From positions 1,984,001 through 2,048,000 of the forward strand of contig JANFOG010000004.1 in the NCBI GenBank assembly GCA_024336345.1: DNA of 64,000 nt, read 5' to 3'. Shown here one piece after another: positions 1-10,211 of this stretch. This DNA comes from Mariannaea sp. PMI_226 (taxonomy: Eukaryota; Ascomycota; Sordariomycetes; Hypocreales; Nectriaceae). Positions within the stretch are counted from its first letter, which is position 1. The number at the start of each line of letters is the position of its first letter. The position numbers were made by a program, and so were the translations under genes. The notes beneath the pieces were generated by a model that worked only from the letters and a program-made list of their open reading frames with translations, was not told the origin of the DNA and did no database searches.

Positions 1-1466
1 AGATCTCGGGGATCTTGTCATACTTCCACTCGTCGTTGGCAAGCATGTAGTCGGCACGCATATCCACATTGTAGACACCAGCACCGCCATTCTCCTCCTC
101 GACATCACGAGCGAGTCTTCGGCGCTCGGGATCGGTCTTGTCGTACTTCTTGCGATTGGTGACAGCCTCGGGAATAAATGTCTCGAGGGTCTGGCCACCC
201 ATGGGGGTGGCAACATGGATTCTGGACATGACATCGGCGAGTCTGCCACCAACAGCGCCACTGGCAGAGGTTCCAGCCTTCAGCTTTTGGTTCACTCGTT
301 CAGCAATCAGGCGCTCGCAAGCGGCGTTCTTGACCTCCTGAACACCCTCCTGGGTGTTACAAGAGGCCTGGAGCAGCTCCACCTCGCCAGACTTGAGAAT
401 GCTCTGGAGTTCAGCCTGAGTCTCAGCGTCCAGGTCGTCGGGTCGGGTGACATCAATCTTGTTAATGACGACAAAGACAAGCTTGTTGGCGAACAGGGGC
501 TTAATGCTCTTGAATAGCTGGATTTGTGAGGCAACAGTGTAGCCGCACTGCTCAGAGAGATCCATAAAGTACAAGATGGCAGATCGCAAATGAGCAATAG
601 CGGTGATACTAGTCGCTTGTCAGTACAACAATTCAAAGTTGAGCCAAAACAGGTATGATAGATCACAGACCTTTGCATCTCAATGGTGTTCATTTCCTCA
701 AGAGGATGGTCGAGAATACCGGGGGTATCGATGGCCTGGAATCGCAGGTACTTGTAGTCGAAGTGACCGACGAAGAGACTCTTGGTGGTGAATGCATATG
801 GCTGGACATCAACATCGGCCCGGGTGATGCTGCGCAAGAAGCTGGACTTTCCAACATTAGGGTAACCGCAGATGACCAGGGTTCGAGTGTTGGGGTCAAT
901 AGAAGGCAGACGACCCAAATGCTGGCGGACCTGGTCGAGGTACATCAGAGGATCCTTGAGGCGCTTGATGAGAGTGGCCATGCGACCGAGCGCGGCGCGC
1001 TTGAGCTGCTTGCACTGGAACAGCGACTGGCCATACTTGAGAAGACGGACGTAGTCGCGGGAGATTGTCTCGATGAGGTGCTTGGCCGTCGACATCTGAC
1101 CAAGAGCGATTCTGAAATGATCGGCATCGTAGAGGGTGTTGAGCAAGTCCTTGTGGAAAGGGTGAATGTCTTGCAGCCGGGGAAAACTCTCAAGAATGGC
1201 GCCGAACTTCTCGGAGAAGGTTTCCTGGGTGAACTTGACCTTTCGGGTGTAGAAGGCTGAGAAAGGGAGAGAGCATCGTTAGTTACGGTGTGCAAATGAA
1301 TATACTAATCGAACTGGGACGGGACAGGGTACCAACCTCGAATACGGCTGATCTGGAAGCCAGCACGGATCTGAGTAGGCAGCTTTCGCTGGGTTCTGCT
1401 CAGAACAATGTCCAGGAACTCCTGCTGAGTTGGGACGGGGGGGATGTCCTTCCAGGTCGTCTTCAT
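1..1466 (-). CDS. NOG1: Nucleolar GTP-binding protein 1 (Nog1), 3' end cut by window edge
   Basis: Nog1 is an OBG-like GTPase that acts in nucleolar and nucleoplasmic maturation of pre-60S ribosomal particles. The model is complement(join(<1..608, 671..1256, 1337..1466)), giving about 441 residues of a family usually near 650; the C-terminus lies left of the window. The start reads [12 protein letters not shown], the typical Nog1 N-terminus. Visible GTPase motifs are the P-loop GYPNVGKSS near residue 173, DTPGILD (G3) near 220, and NKID (G4) in the third exon. Both introns use weaker donors (GTTGGT and GTCTGT), but the joined frame restores the family sequence ([13 protein letters not shown] and [11 protein letters not shown]). 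The gene is divergent from URA5, with 471 bp between the start codons. Identification is firm; the exact splice positions are inferred. Confidence 0.95.
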
Positions 1467-1937
1467 GGTGGCCGATCTGGTGGATGGGATTCGTCTCGAT
1501 GTCGATGTCGGGGTGTGATGCAGAGAATGAGCGACAGCCCAGGAATTTTTTTTTTTCTTCCAGTTAGCAGCGATGGCTGGTGTGGAGTTGGTGGGCAATC
1601 GATAAGCCCGATAAGAATCGAAATTTTGGCAAGGCAAAAGAGGGGCAAGTGGCAAGTGGAGATGCCCATTGCGATTGCCCATTTTTCACGCTTCAGTCAC
1701 CCCCGCGACCCCACCACCGAGCTCGCGAACTTTGTGATTGCTCGCTCAGCGTCCAGAGAAACACTTGCATTTTTCCTCTTTTAAAACCACTCATTTGCTA
1801 TAATTTAAGCACCGCAAGAGCACCGAAGTAAGCTACCAATCCTGACGTACAGATATTCTTCACAAAAACAAACTGATCCCTTACACTCTTGCCGCAAAGT
1901 CTTCTAGAACTTCGTCGCTTACACGCAACCATCCACC
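1467..1937. promoter_or_regulatory. Divergent NOG1/URA5 intergenic promoter region
   Basis: This 471 bp interval lies between the NOG1 and URA5 start codons, so it should carry both promoters. It has a T-run near 1546-1555, AT-rich sequence around 1770-1810 and a CT-rich leader just before the URA5 ATG (context CCACCATG). No specific factor-binding site could be assigned with confidence. Confidence 0.5.
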
Positions 1938-2639
1938 ATGTCTTCCGACCTCGCCCCTTACAAGAAGGAATTCCTCCAGGCCGCCATCTCTGGCGGTGTC
2001 CTCAAGTTCGGTAGCTTCGAGCTCAAGTCGAAGCGCATCTCTCCTTATTTCTTCAATGCTGGCCTCTTCCACACCACTCGCCTGGCTGCCGCAATCGCAT
2101 CGGCTTTTGCCAAGGCTGTCGTCGAGGCTCGTCAGTCTGGCCTGGAATTTGACATCATCTTTGGTCCTGCTTACAAGGGTATTCCACTCGCTGCCACAAT
2201 CGCCGTCGAGCTTGGAAAGATTGCCCCCGAGACTCTCGACACTGTCTCTTACTCATTCGATCGTAAGGAGGCCAAGGACCACGGCGAGGGAGGTAACATT
2301 GTTGGTGCAGCTCTCAAGGGAAAGAGAGTTCTGATTGTTGACGATGTTATTACCGCTGGTACTGCTAAGCGAGAGGCTATTGACAAGATTCGTAAGGAGG
2401 GAGGCATCGTCGTAGGTATCGCTGTTGCTCTGGACCGAATGGAGAAGCTCCCTGCCGTTGATGGTGATGAGTCCAAGCCTGGACCCAGTGCTATTGGCGA
2501 GCTGCGAAAGGAGTATGGTATCCCAATCTTTGCCATCCTGACATTGGATGATATCATTGAAGGTGCCAAGAGCTTTGCCTCGGCGGAGGACATTCAGCGA
2601 ACTGAGGAGTATCGCCAAAAGTACAAGGCTACCGATTAA
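1938..2639 (+). CDS. URA5: Orotate phosphoribosyltransferase
   Basis: This cytosolic enzyme joins orotate to PRPP, giving orotidine 5'-monophosphate, the fifth step of de novo pyrimidine synthesis. The gene is a single exon of 233 residues, the usual length for fungal OPRTases. The PRPP-binding signature [13 protein letters not shown] is at residues 131-143, [11 protein letters not shown] at 75-85, and the N-terminal [14 protein letters not shown] stretch near 27-40 is typical of the family. The start has a good fungal context (CCACCATGTC) and matches the family N-terminus. No frame damage or unusual composition is visible. It is divergent from NOG1. Confidence 0.97.
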   Translation: MSSDLAPYKKEFLQAAISGGVLKFGSFELKSKRISPYFFNAGLFHTTRLAAAIASAFAKAVVEARQSGLEFDIIFGPAYKGIPLAATIAVELGKIAPETLDTVSYSFDRKEAKDHGEGGNIVGAALKGKRVLIVDDVITAGTAKREAIDKIRKEGGIVVGIAVALDRMEKLPAVDGDESKPGPSAIGELRKEYGIPIFAILTLDDIIEGAKSFASAEDIQRTEEYRQKYKATD

Positions 2640-3221
2640 GTAGTGAGATGCGCTGTATATACGTATAAAAAAAAATGCTCGAAGAAGAAAAGAAAATGGT
2701 GTTGCTACGTAGTAGCAGGGATGATAGACAATGGGGGTTTTACTAGATGCCGAATAGTACTGGGCTAATTGGTTGGGCACAACTGAATCTGGATTATGAC
2801 TTAATGATACCTTATGCGAGAGTAGAGCTAGAGATGGGTTTTTACACGTTATATTGACGTGCTACTATTCAAGATGTTTGGACTTGATAGGATCCTCTTT
2901 TTTTTTTTATAAGTATGTGCCTCACCCTTGTAAGTGAGCTGATGCAAGCAGTGAGAGATGTTGATGGGAGTATTATTATTACTGATACATGTCTTATTAT
3001 CAAAATGACTGCCAAGGGCATACAATGTTTTGAAGTTAAAATAAATGATGCTTTTGAGAAGACCTTTTCTGTGTTTGAGATGACGTTATAGAACCAGCTA
3101 TGCATGATATATCCACCAAGCGTGCCTAATCGATCATTAGGTTCCTATGATTCTTCCTGGGTTGGCTGTAACTCATGGAACGAGTGATATAACGTTATGT
3201 AGGTTGGAGTCCATGTCCCTC
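2640..3221. other. Intergenic, convergent 3' ends of URA5 and the GNAT gene
   Basis: An AT-rich stretch of about 580 bp between two converging genes, with A/T runs near 2667-2675 and 2897-2910 that are compatible with 3' UTR and polyadenylation sequence. No supported gene was found. Confidence 0.5.
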
Positions 3222-4332
3222 TCATCGCTTGACTTGAGTGGGCTCCTCCTTGACCTTTCGCTTTGGTCCACCGAGATCGAGAACCTGCCGTAGAGTGAGA
3301 ATCCATCTTACAAGGCTGGCAACAAAAGGGGACACCTACCATCGCGCGCCAACCCTGACCAGCAAGCGCTTCCGTGCTCGGTCCGAGTTCCTTGAATCCG
3401 AAGCATTGGTAAAATTGCACAGAATACTGGCCTCGTTAGTATGGACACAACAATGAGAAACCGAAAGAGAAAGGAATGACTTACTGGCTGGCATATTAGA
3501 GCGACTCGATCCGCCATGCCAGATTCATTCATGAGCTGGAGGTAGGATTTCATGGCTGTCTTGCCGATACCGACGCCTTGGACTTCGGGGCAAACAGCAA
3601 ATGAATGAAGGCATATCGTTCGACCTGAAGATTGGTGACCAACGGAAGAATCTTGACAGGCTGCAGGGTCTCTCCAGTTCTTCGGTAGCGCCATGTCAGC
3701 ATCAGTGATGACTGGATGCTTTCCTAGGGTAGCGAGAATATGGGCGAACATGACATGCTTAGCATGATCACTACGACCCCCTTCAACTGGTCGACTATGA
3801 TCTAGGGTGGCAATCTTCCAGTCATTGGCATCATCCGGTTTGTAAGTGTTGAACAGCCCATAGCACACGGCGCCGGATTTGCGAACACGATATTCAATCT
3901 ATTGGTAAAGGGATGGTTAGCTTGGCGAGACAAAAAAAGTGTTTTTTTTTTATAAAAAAAAAAGCCATTATTCTTGAAGATCAAAGGAGAGCGGCTTGGG
4001 CATAGAAATACCTTTTCCCGAGTCGCTCGATGTGTTGGATCTGACAACGCGGCAGTTTCAAGGGCCATGCATGAGTTGATGTCGTTTTCAGTTAGGGGTG
4101 ATAGCATTGGAGCCCAATGGAAGGGGATGACTTTTTTCAGCAAGCCGGCCTCAGAGGTTCTTTTCTGGATTCTCAACTGAGCAATATTTCTTTGGCTTGT
4201 GACCATCTCCTCGTCTGCGTCGCAGGAGTCATCAATGGCAACAGCGTCTTGATACTCATCCTGTTCAGTTGAAGAGCCTTCGGGAAATATCATGCTCCGG
4301 GCGGCTGTCGCGAACTCATTTTTGCACGCCAT
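3222..4332 (-). CDS. GNAT-family N-acetyltransferase (AANAT/polyamine-acetyltransferase-like)
   Basis: A predicted acetyl-CoA-dependent N-acetyltransferase of 294 residues. Four exons are read as complement(join(3222..3284, 3340..3426, 3485..3898, 4012..4332)), all junctions in phase 0. The acetyl-CoA loop QGVGIGKTA is at residues 214-222, preceded by LHSFAVCPEV; near residue 252 is YQCFGFKELGPS. Both resemble arylalkylamine N-acetyltransferases, so the substrate may be an arylalkylamine or polyamine (inference). The N-terminal ~70 residues are acidic and poorly conserved in appearance. The 20-residue last exon is basic, with PKRKVKEEP, which looks like a short nuclear-localisation signal overlapping a SUMO consensus (VKEE). 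The start at 4332 is the only good upstream ATG in frame. The family call is solid; substrate and location are not established. Confidence 0.85.
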
Positions 4333-7300
4333 GATGGATGTGAGATGCAGGCTGCATATGCCGGGGGTTTATAGACGTATGAGCTCTTGGAACCCCAAAT
4401 CCTTCCCGTCCTTGCAGATACGAAGCCCACTAATGCGGTTGATGGCAGCAAAGAAGCCAGTCCCGGACTCCTCGCGTTAGTTTGAAGTTTGCAGGAAAGA
4501 TTTTTCGTGAAATGGAATATCTTTGAACTTCTCAGGGGTATTTGGCCTTGACCCGTTTGAAAGATGGTCTGAGATCTTGGGACATGCAAAACGCAGATGC
4601 CAGAGGCTCTTTCGGTGAGAGCTGTTAGCTGGGGGGGGGGGTTGTTGGCAAGGGGGCAAACTGCACAACCAACAGATATGATCTTTCTTTTGTGCAGGCA
4701 ACCTGGAAGGAAAAGGTTTGTGACTCAGTGAATCACTGAGCTGGATTGCTCACGATATCGGGTCACGGGACGGCAGGATCGGTTTGAACATGAGGCCAAT
4801 CTTAAGTGGAACCACGGGCCCCCGATCGGACGATGGCGGCGGACGCTGGAGGACGGCGCCGAGATGGGTCTGTGTCCGTGGGGGGGAGGGGGGAGGGAAT
4901 GTTGCGACGGTGACGGTGCCTGGACAAACAAAAAGTCGGCAGAAACTGAGCGCTTGGTCACGGGGGAGAAGGGGGGGGGGGTTGAGAGATGCGCTGATAG
5001 CTTATTGACGATGGTTCTGTGGTTCTTGTCCTTGCTTTTCACGCCTGTCAGACCTTGGGCTCATCGGGGCATTGGGGAATGCAAAAAAGAGAGTTTGCGT
5101 AAAGCGATTGAGATGAAACAGCCCGTTTCGATGCCCTACTGCTCTCTAAGGCGGCACCATGATCTCATTGTGAATGAGCGGCCGGCGATGTCCACATTTC
5201 ATTGGCCGTCTGGTCCTGAAGTCGATTATTATGTCAGTCAGGTACCTAACTTGCCTACTTTGTACGAGAATTTACTACCTAACTTACATTCCAACTCTTT
5301 TCTATTCCTTTCTTTCTTTCTCTTTTCCATCCCTCCCTGCGACGTAGGCTTCCTGGTCAAATACAGAGAGGTTGCATGACCTCATCCTGCGAGGGAAAGA
5401 CAGCACTTGTAACAGAATGCAGAAAATAAGAAGTTAAATTGAATAAAATCATAGACTTGGATAGGTATGAAAAAAAATAAAAATACTTGGTCGGCACATG
5501 ATATGATATCTAGTCATAAATAGTACTACTATGTAGGGTATGCATAGACGCGGTACCTCCTGTTAGCCTTTATAACAAACGACGTAGTACGCTGTAATTG
5601 GTCTGGTCTGCCCAATTATTAGACTATAGACTTGCCGTCAGACATGAAAGGAGGTGAAGTGATAAAAAGGAAGCTACAATTGCAACATGGCCCATCTCTC
5701 ACCCTCTCTAGGAAACCTTGCGGGATGGGACGGAATCCCATGAGACCAAAATCCATGATTGCAACATCATGGATCCTCAAAGTAACTCAATGTCAGCTCA
5801 GCCGGCCCCTCGAGCACCTCAAATGTTCAATTCACGGAGTCAGGTCCATTACGTTGTCGCCCCTGGGTCAAATCACCAACCGATGGATGCACCGACATTA
5901 TCACAGCGCCAATGCTCCCACCACCGTAGGTTTCATATGCATGAATATCAGAATTGGGAATCTCGCATTATCACAATTTCGCCACCGCGGGATGGCGAGA
6001 ACAACAAATGGGGGCCTTCACAACGCCACAGGGACTCTCCATGCTGTTCATACAAAAAACTGTTTCTACCCTCTTCCAATAACTCCGAGTAAAGGCATGG
6101 CTCGGATAATAAAATTCGTCACCGAGCATGAAGCTAAAAAGGTCAAGCTGCACCTCATCAATATGGGGAGGGCTATGACTTGTCAACACTGGATCTTACA
6201 CGAGCCTTGGATCAGACCTGTTTCCTGAGGCAGCGGAAGCTGTGATGATGAACCCAACGAAAGCTCAACCATGAAAAAAAAATCACCAATGGCCGGATCA
6301 TCTAGCCAGTTCTGGTATTCGGGGTATGCCGTTGTCTCTGCCACTCCTAAGAAAAATAAGATGCACAACTACTTCGTACATATGCATGTGACACACTTTG
6401 ACCAGGGCGCAAGGCCTGCCCTGTTTCCAGCGGGCGGGGGATTTTTTTTTTTCTTCTTCGATGATTACCGACTATCATCATGTATAGACGTGATCGCACC
6501 TCCGTCGGGACCGGGGGATGGGCAGGTATTGCAGGTTGACAACCTGGCCTCGCATCTCCAGAGGCAGAAGAAAGGGCAGCTTACGCCTCTGCCTCTGCCT
6601 GACTGGTCATATCTGAAACCATTGGCGAACGTCGCTGTGCGCGCCGCCTTGGTCGAACCCGCCCCCTGCAAGTGCGTCATACGCAGAAGTAGCATTGGTC
6701 TTTCCAGTTGTTGCCTGTGGTGATTGAACTACCATAGTATAGTCTACATGGTAGTTCGCCCACGGGGGCCATGACGCCGGTTGTCGACGGAGTTCGGTTA
6801 TGTTCGATGAGGGGAGGGACGAGACATGCCTGCCTGCAACAATTAGTAAGAGAGTAAGCCGTGGGATCAAGTTAGGCAGCCGGTGGATGAGTAAGGCCGG
6901 AGAGCCGAAGCGAGTTGATCAGGATGACGGCCCGGTGCTATGATGACTTTGGCGAATGGAACACTGCGCCGTTGGCTGTGCGTGCAATCCATGCATAGAA
7001 CCATCAGAAGCTGCCAGTAACATTGTACCGTATCTCAGGCACTGTATAGCGCCCGTTATCGCGTTGATGGAGTTTTTTTTTTTTCCTTTCTTTTTCTTTT
7101 CTTTTTGGAGAAGGGGGCTGCCAACAACAGACCTTCACCTCCAGTTATAGAATAGTACATACATACAGCACCCCTCCATACCCTTCCATTACTTTTAGGT
7201 ACGTGACCTCGGCGGAGTGGGCGCCATGGCAGCTTCTAATGATCCACTATAAATCCACCCGTCTTTGTGCTTTCCATTCCCCCAACGCTTGTTTGGCTGC

Positions 7301-8294
7301 CAAGGACCTTGAGAACCAGCGTCTTTTGACACCGCCTAGCTCTCTCTTAGGTTGGCTGGAGCCCGAAATACCGTTAAAGCAACACGCTTGGACGTCTGGT
7401 ACAGGGAGCATCTAGACCTACCGATTATCTACCATACCTAGCTTGGCTCACCCGTCGGTACCTACCCTGCCTTGAGCATACAATCTTACCTGGTATTTCT
7501 GTCCACAACGACTTTGAACCGTCTTGTCCAACAACAAGGTATACACACACGACAAGCCAGCCAGCCAGCCAGCCAGCCCTAGCATTAACTACCCCTTTGG
7601 TCCTACCAAACCCTTGCATTGAGACGAGCATCCTGCGCAACCCCGTCGTCTGACCACTGGAAGAAGAAAGCGCCTTGCCGTAGCTGCCGTGGCTGCCGTG
7701 GATGTCGTTGCTTTGGGCTCCTAGCTCCCAAGGTCCATCTTCCAGGTTTCCCCAGCCCCAAACCCAGCACCATTCCCCATTCTCCAACATCTTCCCTCAA
7801 CGCGGGCCTAGGACAAGCTACGGCTGCATGCTGTACCCTGCTGTTCTGGGTTAATAAAGTGGTTCGATGCACCTTGGCCTCCAACTGTCCTCGTTGCTTT
7901 GACCTCATTGCTTTGGTCTGGTCTACAGAGCATTCACAAACTCCGTCTTTTTCTGCCAATAAAGCAACCAACTTCGATATCCACGTCACATCTGGATTCT
8001 CCCTTACTTGGCCCTCACACTCCTATTCCTCTCCCTTGTTTTCCACCCCGCTATCTGGTCCTCTTCCACGTCAGGTCAGCTAGCATTGCGCCTGCGTCAC
8101 ATCACTTCGATTGCGCCTCCTTCTAGTCTTCTCTATAAGGTTCTACGGCCCGATCGCTCGCCGCCTCTCGACACAACACTCTTGGGTACATTTACCCCAA
8201 GAATCGCCTCGACACGCAACACAACTTCCTTTCCTTTCCCCTTTTATTTCATTACCCGGATCAAAAACAGATATTCAATTTCTCAAAACTCAAA
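4333..8294. other. Gene-poor 4 kb region upstream of DDI1
   Basis: There is no convincing conserved gene here. Contents seen are G-rich runs at 4630-4640 and 4880-5000, two overlapping plus-strand ORFs at 5632-6228 and 5718-6092 with no recognisable domain, T-runs near 6440-6452 and 7070-7085, an AGCC repeat at 7555-7579, and an increasingly pyrimidine-rich sequence from about 7700 to 8290 that looks like the transcribed leader of DDI1. Confidence 0.5.
7555..7579. repeat. (AGCC)n tetranucleotide repeat
   Basis: About six uninterrupted AGCC units in the region upstream of DDI1. It is a simple microsatellite with no coding role visible. Confidence 0.9.
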
Positions 8295-9816
8295 ATGTGA
8301 GATTCCTACAAGTTCGGGATGGACGAAAGCACTCCAATGCTTCTTTGACATGCTGACATATCACCGGGTTCAGGCGCATTACCTTTAGTGTTTACGACTC
8401 CGAAGGCGGGGATAGAGATACCCTCATCAGCCTCGAGATCTTTCCCGACATGACCATGGCAACAGTACAAGAGTCCCTCGTTTCCGAAACCGGTATCCCT
8501 GTGCCCTTGCAGCAAATTTACTTTGGCGGTCGACCCATCAACGATACGCAAAGAACACTGGAAGAGCTGGGCGTTCACGAAGGAGAGGTGCTCGCGTTGC
8601 ACATTCGGAAAAAGCCTCGAAACCAAGCGCCTGCTGCGAACCAACAACCACAAGCTGAGGGCGCGCCCCGGTCTCAATACACTAGTGATGATCATGAGGC
8701 TATTCGCCTTCAACTTCTTGAGGATTCGCCGGCAAGGAACCAGCTCCAAATCCAGCATCCTGAATTAGCGGCTGTAGTTGATAATCCAGTTGAATTTGCT
8801 CGAATCTTGCGAGAGATTCGAGAGCGAGAACAAAGAGAACGCCGAGCCCGGCAATCGGAGATAGATCGGCTCAATAAGGAATATTTTGATATTGAGGCAC
8901 AGCAAAAGATTGAAGAGATGATCCGTCAGGAACGGGTAATGGAGAATTTACAAGACGCTATGGAGCACCATCCTGAAGGTGAGTTGAATGGTCTCTCCCC
9001 CGCAGTTCACAGATTGCTCACAAGCTTCAAGTTTTCGGAAGAGTGCACATGCTTTACCTGGATGTGGAAGTTAACGGGCACAAGGTGAAAGCCTTGGTTG
9101 ATTCTGGCGCCCAAGCTACCATCATGTCCCCTTCGTGCGCGGAAGCTTGCGGCATCATGAGGTTGATTGATACAAGATTTGCTGGTGTGGCCCGTGGTGT
9201 AGGAACAGCAAACATTCTTGGACGTGTTCACTCTGCCCAAATCAAAATTGGCAGGCTTTTCTTGCCCTGCAGCTTCACAGTAATGGAGGGCAAGTCTGTC
9301 GACTTGCTGCTGGGCTTGGATATGCTGAAGAGATTCCAAGCGACAATCGATCTTGGTAGGGACAGATTGGTCATTCAAGGTGAGGAGGTTCCCTTCTTGG
9401 GAGAGGCGGACATTCCCAAGGAGGATGAGGCTGTTACATCGGAACCGACTATTGCTGGCCCTTCAGGCACTTCTATCGGACAGCAATCGGGAGTTGTTTA
9501 CCCACCAGAGCCAAGCAATCAAACTCAGCAACTACCCCAGCATCCACCTCAGCAGCAAACCCAGCAAGCCCAGCAAACACCAAGGCAACCCCCACAGCAA
9601 CATTCTCAAACACCAACGACGTCGCAGGCGACCTTCAACCCGCCGACTTCTGCCGCAACCCAGGGTCACCCGGCAACCTCAAATCCTCAGGTCTCATCCC
9701 ATATGATTGCACAACTCGTCGCCATGGGAGCATCAAGAGCGGAAGCCACCCAAGCACTAGTTGCCGCCAATGGTGACGTAGATCAGGCTGTCACTTTCCT
9801 CTTTGGTGGCGATTGA
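8295..9816 (+). CDS. DDI1: Ddi1: ubiquitin-like / retroviral-type aspartic protease / UBA protein
   Basis: Ddi1 is a ubiquitin-proteasome shuttle and ubiquitin-dependent aspartic protease. The model is join(8295..8296, 8374..8978, 9032..9816), 463 residues. The start codon is split: AT at 8295-8296 and G at 8374, joined by removal of a 77 nt intron (donor GTGAGA, branch-like CTGAC at 8353, acceptor CAG). The joined N-terminus reads [13 protein letters not shown], the expected start of a Ddi1 ubiquitin-like domain (about 1-75). The dimeric retropepsin-like domain has the catalytic DSGAQ at 226-230 within [17 protein letters not shown] Pro/Gln-rich linker follows, then a UBA domain at about 422-463. 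The second intron (8979-9031) restores VFGRVHMLY. Without the first intron the transcript reads ATG-TGA. The first in-frame ATG downstream is at 8450, which would remove much of the ubiquitin-like fold. Confidence 0.95.
8297..8373 (+). promoter_or_regulatory. Intron splitting the DDI1 start codon
   Basis: A 77 nt intron lies between the second and third bases of the initiation codon. If it is retained, the mRNA shows AUG followed at once by UGA, a minimal start-stop element, and then out-of-frame ATGs in the intron. Full-length protein therefore depends on this splice. That it is used for regulation is an inference; the junction itself follows from the restored conserved N-terminus. Confidence 0.8.
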
Positions 9817-10211
9817 TCCGAGAAATACACCAGAGATTGATGATTGATATGAACAAGGTACACCTGAATACGAACAAGGATAAAAGGTTTATGAGTTTCT
9901 GGCGTCAGCAAGGCATGGATTAGATCCGAGGTCTGGATACCCATTGCTGAAGAGGAGAGAGGACTGGCTTAGCCAGCTAATCTGTGGATATGGGGTCTTG
10001 GGGAATCATTGATAAAACACCTTGCCCTCAAATTTGCCTGGTTAACTTGACTTGTGAAGAACTCACTTCATTTCAGTTTGAATATATTTTGAAGTCAAGA
10101 AATGACTCTTGTTCTATCCATTCTTTTATAATTTCGTGTGAAGTATATACGCCCCTCCCCTACCGACCTCATCGTCCCTTGGTTACCTAAAAAAAACTTG
10201 CAACTTTTCTT
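9817..10211. other. Intergenic between convergent DDI1 and RRP8
   Basis: About 395 bp of AT-leaning sequence between two gene 3' ends. No gene or strong repeat was seen. Confidence 0.5.

Noticed and set aside
655..1260. 201-residue plus-strand frame opposite NOG1
   Set aside because: It runs across a NOG1 intron and exon on the opposite strand and has no recognisable domain, so it is a shadow frame.
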